Source: Candidatus Thalassarchaeum sp. (GTDB lineage: Archaea > Thermoplasmatota > Poseidoniia > Poseidoniales > Thalassarchaeaceae). Taken from it: a DNA stretch of 51,528 bases. Both the position numbers and the translations under genes were made by a program. Each line of letters begins with the position of its first letter. The first letter of the stretch is position 1. The notes beneath the pieces were generated by a model, which was given only the letters and a program-made list of their open reading frames with translations, did not search any database and was not told the origin of the DNA. Shown here in pieces: positions 35,121 through 44,861 of this stretch. The stretch is from contig JAKURM010000005.1 in assembly GCA_022449945.1 (NCBI GenBank), forward strand, positions 1-51,528, given 5' to 3'.

Positions 35121-37646
35121 ATGGCTGCAATGGCTACATCGAGACCAGGGGTCCAGGAACGCATATTCCTTCATTTGAGGGACTACATGGACCACAGTGA
35201 GAAGGTAGAGGTCCCGTTCGCCCTGTCCCAGATGGGAATAGCAAATGCCGTTTCGATAGCCAGATCGAATGTCCCAAGGGCAATTTCCGGAATGAAGGAG
35301 GCCGGCCATCTAATCGAAAGGCAAGCCCACGTCACTGGTGTTTCCAGGAAGAGGAAGGCATACTTTCTAACAGACGAAGGCGCAAAGGTAGCTGACGACA
35401 TTTGGGAAAGGGTTTCAGAGAATTCAGTCAGGTTGATACATCCGGATGGGCTTTCAGAGACAACAACTCTACAGGCGGCTCTAGAGGGCACTCCCCTGCC
35501 ACTTAGGCATGTAGACATGCTCCGATACATGGACGACTCAGGGACAATAGATCTCACTGGCCTCACTCCCGAACTTATCGAGAGAGACCTATCTAAGCAT
35601 ATAGAGAAGCAACTTGTTTCGTACTTGAACGATTTACCTAGGACTAGGAGATTCTACGGCAGGGCCAAGGAAATCGACGTAATGGCAGACTTGCTGGAAG
35701 CAAAGTCCGCATCAATTCTTGTTCCCGGAATTGCTGGAATCGGAAAGACATCCCTATCAACCAAGATTCTCGATAGATTCACTCATCGTCGAAATCTGAT
35801 TTATCATCGATGCCAAGACTGGGAAGGTTCTAGGGCATTCCTAGAGGCATGTGCCGAATGGCTATCTGCCATCGGCAACAATGGACTCTCAGACTATCTT
35901 TCAGCAACTCCCGTCCCTCATCCGACTCTAGCAGTCAACCAAATCGAGGAAGGGCTTTCAGAATCTCCATCCCTAATTGTAATCGACGATTTGCACAAGG
36001 TTGGAGATGAGACCCTATACACGATCCTAAGGGAATTGACTCTAAGGATTCCAAACTTGAAGGAAGTAGGACTTGTCATGTTTTCGCGCTCATTCCGGAT
36101 GGTGGTACCGGAGTCCGATCAATCTGGTAATATTGTCACTCTGGTTATGCCATTACAGGGACTAGATGAAGAGTCTAGCAAACTCATTCTCACGGCATTG
36201 CCGAGAATGGATCCAAAGCAGTTCTCCCACATCTATACGCTATCTCGCGGCCATCCACTTATTCTGGAACTGATCAACAGAGGCAATGTAGCCGAGACAT
36301 TCCATGCAACGCTAGAAGCCTTCGTTGAACAGGAGATTTTCAGCAGACTTTCTGGGGCCGAGAAAAGGCTACTCGGTGCGATTGCAATATTCAGAGAACC
36401 CATCCCAATCAACGCGATTCAGCAGGCAGAGGGTGGCATAGACCTTCTTGACGAGTTAGTTGAGAAGGGTCTTGCCCGTCAATCCGATGCACAGAACTAT
36501 GATGTCCACGATCTTGTTCGCGAATTCTTGATGCGCTCAATGGACGAAGATCTAAGGAAGCAACTACACTCAACGGCAGTAAATTGGTACAGGGATAGGG
36601 GTGACGCCACAGACAGAATAGAATTCATCCACCACCTTAGGAACACCGGTGATGACGACGGCTTGGCTGAAGTACTTCTTTCCGAAGGACGTGGCCTTGT
36701 TAGTTCAGGGCACACCGAACTTCTCTCGATACTAAACTCACTAGAGAGCAGTGACTTTGACCCAATGAGTTGGGCACTAATTCGTGAACTAAGGGGTGAC
36801 ATATTTTCCATACAGGGAAGGTGGGATGAGGCAGAAGTCGAGTATGATGCAGCGGCTAAGCACATTGGAAGCAGGAAGCCCAGCAGAGAGCTCGCCAGGC
36901 TTCTATCAGCTAGAGCCGATATTGCGGTAAAAAGAGGTGCGATGGAAGACGCGCTTGAGTTGCATAGAAACGCCTTGAAGATACAGGTAGAGATTCGAGA
37001 TGCGATTGGAGCAGCCAAATCATACAACAACATGGGTCACATTTTCAGGAGGAGGAAAGACATGAGAAGGGCCCTGGAGGTATACGGAAACGTCGAAGAA
37101 CTCTTGGAAAAGGAGGATGATCCAGAACTAAATGATGCTAGAATAAGGTTGGCATCTGCATTCATTGAGATGGGCGAGTTAGACAGGGCTAGGGAGCATG
37201 CTCTTACTGCTTACGAAGATACAAAGGAAATCGAAAATGGATTCCTGCACGCCAGGTCTAGGGCCGTCCTTGGACGATTCTACGCAAAGATTTCCGATAA
37301 TGATTTGGCACTACTTCACTATTCGGGAGCCCTCGAGACACTCTCAAAATTGGATGACCCCCAAAGTGCAGTAGAGGTTGAAATGCTTCTGGGTCAGGTA
37401 CTCGTAGATGCCGGAAGGAGGGAGGAAGCAGCAGAGCATTATCTTAGCGGCCTCGCAGTAGCAGAGGCAAACGACTTCCGAGTCCTACAGGGCGAACTAT
37501 TGGCCAGGCTAGGGGAAGTTGAGGCTGATAGATCACAACGGATGAACTACCTTCAGAGATCTCTGTCACTATTCAGAGAACTGGGGGCCGTGGACAGAAT
37601 GCGGGAGGTCCAGAACTCGGTCCACAGGGCTGTCATGGGAAAGTAG
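35121..37646 (+). CDS. Winged-helix / STAND NTPase / TPR regulator
   Basis: ATG 35121 gives 841 residues (the track uses TTG 35112). Residues of about 10-95 form a MarR-like winged helix (ARSNVPRAISGMKEAGHLIE, then a KRKAYFLTDEG wing). A STAND-type P-loop NTPase follows, with Walker A VPGIAGIGKTSL (Lys209) and Walker B SLIVIDDLHK. The C-terminal 280 residues are TPR-like helical repeats (SYNNMGHIFRRRKDMRRALEVY, then further A/Y/G-spaced pairs). This order resembles MalT-type signal-responsive regulators and some NLR-like proteins, in which a ligand on the repeats triggers NTP-dependent assembly. GAGGG precedes the start. It lies 54 bases after the surface beta-helix gene. The ligand and the target, transcription or immunity, are unknown. 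Confidence 0.85.
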   Translation: MAAMATSRPGVQERIFLHLRDYMDHSEKVEVPFALSQMGIANAVSIARSNVPRAISGMKEAGHLIERQAHVTGVSRKRKAYFLTDEGAKVADDIWERVSENSVRLIHPDGLSETTTLQAALEGTPLPLRHVDMLRYMDDSGTIDLTGLTPELIERDLSKHIEKQLVSYLNDLPRTRRFYGRAKEIDVMADLLEAKSASILVPGIAGIGKTSLSTKILDRFTHRRNLIYHRCQDWEGSRAFLEACAEWLSAIGNNGLSDYLSATPVPHPTLAVNQIEEGLSESPSLIVIDDLHKVGDETLYTILRELTLRIPNLKEVGLVMFSRSFRMVVPESDQSGNIVTLVMPLQGLDEESSKLILTALPRMDPKQFSHIYTLSRGHPLILELINRGNVAETFHATLEAFVEQEIFSRLSGAEKRLLGAIAIFREPIPINAIQQAEGGIDLLDELVEKGLARQSDAQNYDVHDLVREFLMRSMDEDLRKQLHSTAVNWYRDRGDATDRIEFIHHLRNTGDDDGLAEVLLSEGRGLVSSGHTELLSILNSLESSDFDPMSWALIRELRGDIFSIQGRWDEAEVEYDAAAKHIGSRKPSRELARLLSARADIAVKRGAMEDALELHRNALKIQVEIRDAIGAAKSYNNMGHIFRRRKDMRRALEVYGNVEELLEKEDDPELNDARIRLASAFIEMGELDRAREHALTAYEDTKEIENGFLHARSRAVLGRFYAKISDNDLALLHYSGALETLSKLDDPQSAVEVEMLLGQVLVDAGRREEAAEHYLSGLAVAEANDFRVLQGELLARLGEVEADRSQRMNYLQRSLSLFRELGAVDRMREVQNSVHRAVMGK

Positions 37647-38453
37647 TCACGCAGCAACAACCTTTCCTGGTTCGGATTGCCCAGTCCAGTGTATGAATTC
37701 TGGTCCACTTTGCTTTGAAATAGAGATTTCACCCGTGAATCCTTCCCCAATTGCCATCAGAACCTCACTTTCTGCAATGTGTGGGGCATTGTTCTTCTCT
37801 GAAAGGTGACAAAGGACCAGACTACTAAGATTCTCATTACAGATTTCTCTAAGTATTTGGGATGTCTGTTTATTTGATAGGTGACCCCCTCTTCCCGAAA
37901 TCCTCCTCTTCAGTGAATCTGGGTATGGTCCGTTGAACAATTTTGAATGGTCGTAATTCGCTTCTATCGAGATATGCCCACAACCTCGTAGATGCGAAAT
38001 CAGATCATGGGTTGCCTCTCCCAAGTCCGTGACAATTGCCGCTCTATCCCCTCCCCTATCGCTTGCAATTATGGCTACATTGTCTGCATCGTCATGAGGA
38101 ACGGGAATTGCCAACATACTCAGGGAGGATGATACTTCCACCATATCGAGATTTCCGAATGTCTTGCAATCATCAGTCGGACTCCAACCCATCCTAATCG
38201 CCGTCTCAAGATTACAATGGAGGCTAGACCCCCATGACTTGGAGGATCTTAGGGCACTCCCCGAGTGGTCTTTGTGATGATGAGTAACAAATACCGCATC
38301 GATGCTCGTTGGCTCCACCCCCAGGATGCCCAATCTTTTCTCCGTCTGCCTCGTGCTGAATCCACAATCCACTAACACATTTGTCCCATTTGAGCTGAGT
38401 AATGTGGCATTCCCTCTACTCCCGGAACCCAAGTGCGTAATCTGTATTGACAT
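37647..38453 (-). CDS. MBL-fold metallo-hydrolase (YycJ/WalJ-like)
   Basis: This 268-aa protein has the metallo-beta-lactamase fold. MSIQITHLGSGSRGNATLL opens the domain, followed by VLVDCGFS and the metal-binding THHHKDHSGS motif, with later histidine and aspartate ligands in AIPVPHDDADN and IVTDLGEA and a final SLVLCHLSEKNN. It most resembles the COG1235 YycJ/WalJ group of putative nucleases or phosphodiesterases. ATG 38453 was chosen because the family begins at this motif; the ORF-track start would add 14 residues. It is convergent with the STAND gene with no spacer and divergent from the thrombospondin-repeat giant. Confidence 0.88.
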   Translation of the reverse strand: MSIQITHLGSGSRGNATLLSSNGTNVLVDCGFSTRQTEKRLGILGVEPTSIDAVFVTHHHKDHSGSALRSSKSWGSSLHCNLETAIRMGWSPTDDCKTFGNLDMVEVSSSLSMLAIPVPHDDADNVAIIASDRGGDRAAIVTDLGEATHDLISHLRGCGHISIEANYDHSKLFNGPYPDSLKRRISGRGGHLSNKQTSQILREICNENLSSLVLCHLSEKNNAPHIAESEVLMAIGEGFTGEISISKQSGPEFIHWTGQSEPGKVVAA

Positions 38454-38630
38454 ACTCCAACCGTCCCGAACATTACAACCTTTGAACCAATCCATAATGT
38501 TGTCTGGAATCTACACATTTTCCCCTCACTGGCATTTTGCCGGGAACACACATCGGAGCCTTTGTCCGAACGACGCTCCATCATCATGATAAATCACTCA
38601 AGTGGAGAAAATAGTACGTGGGTGGGTGAA

Positions 38631-41600
38631 ATGAGGCGCAAGCAATCTGCCCTAGTCATTTCTTTCCTGATTCTTTCTAGCCTAGCCTTCGTTTCCCAGA
38701 CTAGACCACAGTCTCCCGTGTCGTCTACAGACCCCACACTTGCAGAAGGCAGCGAATCCCCAGTAACTGACCAGGATGGCGATTTGATTCCAGATCTATA
38801 TGAGGTCATTTTTGGAGAAGAACTACTGGTTGACAACCCGATGATCGATATGACAATTGCTGGATTGGACCCTTCAGATTCTACTGATAATACTTCTGAC
38901 CATGATAGAGACGGACTATCGGCCCTTCAGGAATATTGTTGGCCCTATACCATAGATATGTGCTTCGAGGAAAGGAATAGCTTGACTGGCAAGTCTCCAG
39001 AAGAGTCTTCTTCCGGACTCAGAGAGTATCTAGATCCAAGAAATTCAGATACAGATGGAGATGGGCTTCCAGATGGGTATGAGGTACACATGTGCACTGA
39101 GGGCGGATTATACAAGACTAATCCAAATGATCCTCTAAACCCCAATAATTACTGGGAGTGCAGGTATTTCGATCCCCTCAACGCGATCGATTTAGTCTCC
39201 GACTTCGATAGATGCGAAGCCGACTTCAGCTGGGGATGTGGTGACGGGTTCGATTTCAATAGCGATGGATTGATTGATCAAGGAGAGCGCTTCACAAACA
39301 CCGAAGAGTATCTCTACGGTTCACCGGGTGATTGGGTCACTGAAAGAGACGGACTTTGGTGCGTGGGCGAGATATCCGGGCTTGTCCCAGACTCGTGTCA
39401 GATTGAGTTCCAAAGGCCCACGGGAGACTCAGGCTGGCTAGGTACAGATCCCAGATATAGTGACTCGGACTATTATTCATGGGAAGAATTAGTCCCCAAG
39501 GGGCTGGAAATTCTTGGTGATGGAATTCCAGATGGCTGGGAATTCCATGACGGACTAAACCCACTGAATGCCTCCGATTCAATAGTCGACTCCGACACTG
39601 ACGGATGGGATATCGATGGCGATGGATACATTACTCCTGACATCACACCTGGAACTGCACTTTGGGGTGAGTCTTTTAGCAACTATGAGGAGTACTCGAT
39701 TGATTATGATGAAAATACTGGAGTAATTCCAGGGCTTAGAGGGGTAAAGGCCACTGGTCAGAATGAACCGATTTTGAGCTATGATCATTCCACTGCAATT
39801 AGCATTGTAGACCCAGCCATCCATTCTTTAATTTCTGATCAGGCAAGGGAGAGGCTAATCATAGGCTCAAAATACGGCATTACAGTTCTTGATCCATTCA
39901 GAGGAACAACCTCAGAATTCAATTTTGCTCCGGGTTTCGAATCATTGACTATGGTCAGGCAATTCATAGGTGACTCCGACATTCTACTGGTGGGTTCGAA
40001 TATTGGCATACATCTGGTGATGTTGGAAAATGGACTACCCGTTATGGGCTCCATACAATCTTCTGAAATTGGTAAAGTTTCTGATATCATTCCCCTCAAG
40101 ACTTCATCAGATAATCCTGATTTTATTATGATGGGAGGCAGTAATGCATGGAAGATTTCACTGCAAAACGCCCTTTCGGACTCGTCAAACCCAATGGATA
40201 TCACAAGCATCGAATCTCTTACCGGCCTGCTTGTAGAATCTAACGCCACGGCAGTTTCATCGGCACATATCGATATGCCCGGGCGTTCACCGATGCTAAT
40301 GATCGGGACCGATGTCGGATTAATTGCTTGGAACACTACGGATGGATCTGAGTCAATGGGGTTGCCTTGGTGGATTTTCAATAGGGCGAACTCGGAGGAC
40401 TTCGTAAGTCCTAATATTTTGGACTCGTCCAAGTCTTCATCAGTCAATGTCTTTGAGGTCGTATCAAATTCTGATGGGACCAATGATGTTTGGATGGGAA
40501 CAGGGGGCGGCCTACATCTGGTCGATTTAGACCTTATAATTTCTCAACCCGAGAGGGCATTTCAGAACGAGAGGATGCTTAACATAGATGGACTTCTAAC
40601 CGGAGCTAACGACGTTCACTCAGTTATGCAACTAGAAGGGATGGTTGCTATCGGTTCGAGAGATGGGACCTGGTGCTTGGAGGGGGGCCCAAGTGGAATT
40701 CTTGGTTTATACCAAAATCAGACAGAGATACCCGGCCTAGTTTCTTCCATGGTCACATTGGAAAATGAGGGTGAGCCATGGTTGTTTGTGGGAGTATCTC
40801 CTGGGAGATACATGAACATTGCACCAATGAACCCTCTCTCGCCAGACTCTGACCTGGATGGCATGCCCGACGGGTGGGAATTCGCCTACGGTCTTGATCC
40901 AACCGATCCATTCGATGCTACCAGGGATTTGGATGCCGACGGAGTCTCAATAGAGTGGGGCGGGCAGATTCAGTACAATAGGCTCTGGAGCAATCTAGAT
41001 GAATACCGCTTTGTCTCTACCTCCGAAGATGGATTCAATGGGACCGACCCCAGAAATCTCGACTCTGATGGTGATGGACTTACTGACGGCGAGGAGTACT
41101 GGGGTTGGTTTGTCGACTCAACCAATTTTGACTGCCATTACTTGAACGGAGAGTATGCGTGCGATGAAGATTTGGGATTTTCTTCTAGGGAGGTCCATCT
41201 TGGAGGGTGGTTAGGTACTGGCTCGGGAGGAGGCAGTGATACTCCTACAGACCCCACAAATCCAGATTCTGACGGCGACGGGATGCCAGATGGATGGGAA
41301 ATTCGTCATAGGAGGTGGCTGGGTGACGTCTATACCGGCGGAAATGAGTGGACACTAGACCCTGGTGATCCTAGTGATGCCAACAAAGATGCGGACGGTG
41401 ACGGCCTAACTAATATTTGTGAATACCAGTGGGAGACTAGGCGAACAAATGCCATTAGATACGGACTAATCTCCCATGGCGAGAACTCCGAGTATGCAAA
41501 AGAATGGATACCCACCGATCCAAATTCAGTTGACTCAGATGGAGACTCCCTGCCAGATGGTTGGGAGGCCCGATACTCCTGCCATTGGCCTGCCGAGAAT

Positions 41601-44348
41601 TCTGGGATTAACCCAATGAATGGTTCTGACTCTCTAAAAAATCCTGACGGTGATGGGTTCGATTTGAACAATGACGGTATTTTGGAAGTCGGAGAGTCAT
41701 ATGTCAACTGGTTAGAATATCACATCAAATCAGAAATCCTTCTTTCAGAAAACACTGAGTCTGGAGTCTCTTATCCTGGCAACATTTCCACAGAATTGAC
41801 CCATCAGTCATGGGCGGGTCTAGCCGAAGGCCCGTTCGGGGAATATATTGGGCATTACTACGAATCACTGAGTGCTGGAATTCCTTTGGACGATACTGGC
41901 TCATCCGATCCTCTTTCTTCTGATTCGGATCGAGATGGCATGCCTGATGGTTGGGAGGTATTCCATGCCAGATGGGATCTGTTTGCACAAGATTGGACAT
42001 TGAATCCGGTTAATGGGGGGGATGGACTGGGCGATCCAGATCAAGATGGGATGTCTAATTGGGAAGAGTATAATTCAATTGATAGCACGATTAGTGAGGC
42101 CGATGTAACAATTTCATCCCCACAGTTCTATCTTATTGATGCCGGTCTAGGTGCAGTAGTAGAGACTCCCTGGATAGGTGCAGAGTCCGCCCTCTCATTC
42201 GGCTCTTTTGTGACTAATGAACAGGCATTATTGACTGGAAGGACGGGCAATCCGAACAATCCAGACTCCGATGGTGACGGTCTACTGGATGGGGTAGAGT
42301 TGATATTCACATCATGGAATTCTACTGATGGGGTCTGGACACTGAACCCATTGGTTCCTAATGATGGAAACTATGACTCTGATGGAGACGGAATCACCGA
42401 TATTGTTGAATTGAACCTTACAACGAATGGCCCAATAAACGGGGCAAACTCTCCACCAAGCGCTCCCTTATTCTGGGAAGAGTCCAGACAAATAGATCAA
42501 AATGAGTTCGAAAACAGGATATACCGAATCCTATTCAGCAAGGAAGGAAGAGCCCACATAGCAATGGAACAGTACTGGGAGTGGAGGTCAGGAGGCCCAG
42601 CAAAACCGATGATCGACTCTATCTTGGGGATTACGGACCCGAATGATGCCGATACAGATAGAGATGGCATGAGTGATGGTTATGAGTATTGGTTCACCGA
42701 GTGGGATCTAGAATTGAACCATTGGACAATGAACCCACACACTGACTCAGATGTGGATTTCGACTCTGACTCTGATTCCTTCGATTGTGATGGAAATGGG
42801 GAAATTTCAGACGCCGAATCATTCGACAATCTGGCTGAATACGACTCTAGGTGGTATGGCAAAAGGTTGGAAGTTGGAAATATGCCAAATGGGACAGGAC
42901 CCGTATCTTATGGGGACGATGCGGTCTCTGCAATGGTGGATGAGTTGCAAATATCCGAGGAGTCGGCTTGGGCTCAGATATATTCCATATTTGCAACGAA
43001 GAGCTCTAAATCGTTTGAGAAGATTGGACTGATTAACGAGTTCGATCCTGAAAACTTCAACAAAACGCTTTCCGGGATAAGTGATCCAACCGACTCCGAC
43101 TCCGATCAGGATGGGATGCCAGACGGTTGGGAATACTGCTATTCTGTATATGGCGAAACATTGCCATCAAATAACTTCCATTGGTCTCTAAACCCTGTCA
43201 ATCCTCTTGATGTTGATTATGATCCTGATGCAGATGGTTGGTACGATAGGCAAATCTGGGACACCCCTGCTGAACAAGGAAAATGGGACTCCAGGGAATT
43301 CTCCCCCTACTCCCAGGACCTACAAATTTCCAGTGGCACCACCGAACTTTACTTCACCAACATAATGGAGTTCGACAACGGGACATTACCCCTTGAACCC
43401 GACTCAGATGGCGATTCGATTGCCATGAGGCCAGAGTTCACTGATGGGGTAGTTACAGACTATCTCAGAGACTTCAGTCTGTCCGATGGCCTTGAGTTAT
43501 TCAAGTATGGAACAAATCCTCTGGACAATGACACCGATGGGGATATGATGCCTGATTTCTATGAGCACTACAGGGGGTGGAATGAGACAAATGACAACTG
43601 GTCATCATTCTTGAGAATAGAGGTTCAATGGTACGAAGTCACTCCTAACAATTGGAAACCAATTGACATAAAAAATGGTGTTATTACGCGGCCAGACCTT
43701 GATTGGGTTTGGTTCACTCATGACCCCACGGACCCCAGCGACGCTACCCAGGATTCCGATAATGATGGTGAGTGGGATTGCACTGTTTCCGGTTGCGACT
43801 ATGTTCCTTACAACAACTTCCAGGAGTACTATGCAGTTGTAAACACGACTCTCTCTTCTCCATCCGTGGTACGTGCTTCTACTCTATACGACTGTTCTGG
43901 ACAGGACGTAGAGGAATGGTGGCAGCTTAGGGAGACTCTTCTCGGGACATGCTCTGGTTCAAACTCACTATCAACAAACTACCTTAGGATTAACAGAATT
44001 AACGATGGAGATCAACTCTATGCCCTGATAATCAATGATAATGACTTTAGTTACGAGGACGTAAATTCAAGCAACGACGTAGTTATCTCAAACGGAGCAT
44101 GGACTGATCAATACAATAGGCTGGTTGGCGATATGTATCATCTGCCGAACCCCGCCTCAGGAGAGTACGCATTTGGGTGGTGGGTACTGGACATCGATGG
44201 CGATTTAATCGCGGAAGGAACCGATCCCACCAAATGGGATACTGATGGTGACTGGCTGAACGACTTCTTTGAGATAGATGACGACTTAATTGACGGGATA
44301 AGAGGCAATAGCGGGTCGCCAATTCGCTATGATGATCGGACAACTTGA
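38631..44348 (+). CDS. Giant secreted thrombospondin-type-3 repeat protein with propeller-like insert
   Basis: ATG 38631 follows GGGTGGGTGA and begins a clear signal peptide (MRRKQSALVISFLILSSLAFVS), giving 1905 residues; the ORF-track TTG at 38562 would place 23 residues before it. Many repeats of the form DSDGDGMPDGWE lie in pairs with NPxDPxD spacers, the calcium-binding thrombospondin-type-3 pattern. Between about 39830 and 40810 this is interrupted by seven repeats with cores like LIIGSKYGITVL and VWMGTGGGLHLV, suggesting a beta-propeller. The protein ends after YDDRTT without a membrane helix or sorting tail, so it may be released or bound to another surface protein. It shares its repeat type with the truncated gene at the window start. 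The function is unknown; a calcium-rigidified stalk or adhesin is likely. Confidence 0.85.
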   Translation: MRRKQSALVISFLILSSLAFVSQTRPQSPVSSTDPTLAEGSESPVTDQDGDLIPDLYEVIFGEELLVDNPMIDMTIAGLDPSDSTDNTSDHDRDGLSALQEYCWPYTIDMCFEERNSLTGKSPEESSSGLREYLDPRNSDTDGDGLPDGYEVHMCTEGGLYKTNPNDPLNPNNYWECRYFDPLNAIDLVSDFDRCEADFSWGCGDGFDFNSDGLIDQGERFTNTEEYLYGSPGDWVTERDGLWCVGEISGLVPDSCQIEFQRPTGDSGWLGTDPRYSDSDYYSWEELVPKGLEILGDGIPDGWEFHDGLNPLNASDSIVDSDTDGWDIDGDGYITPDITPGTALWGESFSNYEEYSIDYDENTGVIPGLRGVKATGQNEPILSYDHSTAISIVDPAIHSLISDQARERLIIGSKYGITVLDPFRGTTSEFNFAPGFESLTMVRQFIGDSDILLVGSNIGIHLVMLENGLPVMGSIQSSEIGKVSDIIPLKTSSDNPDFIMMGGSNAWKISLQNALSDSSNPMDITSIESLTGLLVESNATAVSSAHIDMPGRSPMLMIGTDVGLIAWNTTDGSESMGLPWWIFNRANSEDFVSPNILDSSKSSSVNVFEVVSNSDGTNDVWMGTGGGLHLVDLDLIISQPERAFQNERMLNIDGLLTGANDVHSVMQLEGMVAIGSRDGTWCLEGGPSGILGLYQNQTEIPGLVSSMVTLENEGEPWLFVGVSPGRYMNIAPMNPLSPDSDLDGMPDGWEFAYGLDPTDPFDATRDLDADGVSIEWGGQIQYNRLWSNLDEYRFVSTSEDGFNGTDPRNLDSDGDGLTDGEEYWGWFVDSTNFDCHYLNGEYACDEDLGFSSREVHLGGWLGTGSGGGSDTPTDPTNPDSDGDGMPDGWEIRHRRWLGDVYTGGNEWTLDPGDPSDANKDADGDGLTNICEYQWETRRTNAIRYGLISHGENSEYAKEWIPTDPNSVDSDGDSLPDGWEARYSCHWPAENSGINPMNGSDSLKNPDGDGFDLNNDGILEVGESYVNWLEYHIKSEILLSENTESGVSYPGNISTELTHQSWAGLAEGPFGEYIGHYYESLSAGIPLDDTGSSDPLSSDSDRDGMPDGWEVFHARWDLFAQDWTLNPVNGGDGLGDPDQDGMSNWEEYNSIDSTISEADVTISSPQFYLIDAGLGAVVETPWIGAESALSFGSFVTNEQALLTGRTGNPNNPDSDGDGLLDGVELIFTSWNSTDGVWTLNPLVPNDGNYDSDGDGITDIVELNLTTNGPINGANSPPSAPLFWEESRQIDQNEFENRIYRILFSKEGRAHIAMEQYWEWRSGGPAKPMIDSILGITDPNDADTDRDGMSDGYEYWFTEWDLELNHWTMNPHTDSDVDFDSDSDSFDCDGNGEISDAESFDNLAEYDSRWYGKRLEVGNMPNGTGPVSYGDDAVSAMVDELQISEESAWAQIYSIFATKSSKSFEKIGLINEFDPENFNKTLSGISDPTDSDSDQDGMPDGWEYCYSVYGETLPSNNFHWSLNPVNPLDVDYDPDADGWYDRQIWDTPAEQGKWDSREFSPYSQDLQISSGTTELYFTNIMEFDNGTLPLEPDSDGDSIAMRPEFTDGVVTDYLRDFSLSDGLELFKYGTNPLDNDTDGDMMPDFYEHYRGWNETNDNWSSFLRIEVQWYEVTPNNWKPIDIKNGVITRPDLDWVWFTHDPTDPSDATQDSDNDGEWDCTVSGCDYVPYNNFQEYYAVVNTTLSSPSVVRASTLYDCSGQDVEEWWQLRETLLGTCSGSNSLSTNYLRINRINDGDQLYALIINDNDFSYEDVNSSNDVVISNGAWTDQYNRLVGDMYHLPNPASGEYAFGWWVLDIDGDLIAEGTDPTKWDTDGDWLNDFFEIDDDLIDGIRGNSGSPIRYDDRTT

Positions 44349-44362
44349 TTTCAATCAGTTCA

Positions 44363-44370
44363 TTTGTAAA
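44363..44370 (+). promoter_or_regulatory. Candidate TATA box for a leaderless transcript
   Basis: TTTGTAAA lies 25 bases before the ATG at 44388, the spacing expected if transcription starts at or next to the start codon. No Shine-Dalgarno motif precedes this ATG, which agrees with leaderless translation. Confidence 0.4.
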
Positions 44371-44387
44371 GGCCTATTCTGGAAGCC

Positions 44388-44861
44388 ATGGCTGGGCAGG
44401 AGGGAGTATCACCCGGCCCCGAGTCTACCATTGAAGAAAAGCTCCTGTTCTTGCAAGGAAATATGGTTAGCTTCATTTCTCAGTATAGTATGCCCATAAT
44501 TGAGGTTTCATTGGTAGTTTCAAAATTCCTCAAGGCCATTTCCGATTCTCTAGAAAAAAATGCCGCAGAACACGGCGAAGAAATCCCAAAATACCTTACT
44601 CGACCATCAATAAATCCCATTATAGAATCGGAAAAGGTAATTTCTGAATTCCCCATTAATTCACTAATCGAAAGGACCGATAAAGACCGGATGGAAATTT
44701 TTGACACAATCCTACGTACTTCGATAAACAGGACGGAACTACCTTTCATGAATGCCTTAGCACTACTGAGGGACTGGGAAAAGATGATCCGGAACCAGCT
44801 TTCTACTGCATCAAGTCCGGGACATTTGTTCAGCCCACTAGACATCCCTGACGGATTTTAG
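44388..44861 (+). CDS. Hypothetical helical protein, 157 aa
   Basis: This soluble protein is predicted from its residue pattern to be largely alpha-helical (SLVVSKFLKAISDSLEKNAAE, NALALLRDWEKMIRNQL). No signal peptide, membrane helix, cysteine motif or nucleotide-binding site is visible. I do not recognise a family. It begins 39 bases after the thrombospondin-repeat gene, and its last 24 bases overlap the end of the convergent membrane-protein gene. Confidence 0.6.
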   Translation: MAGQEGVSPGPESTIEEKLLFLQGNMVSFISQYSMPIIEVSLVVSKFLKAISDSLEKNAAEHGEEIPKYLTRPSINPIIESEKVISEFPINSLIERTDKDRMEIFDTILRTSINRTELPFMNALALLRDWEKMIRNQLSTASSPGHLFSPLDIPDGF

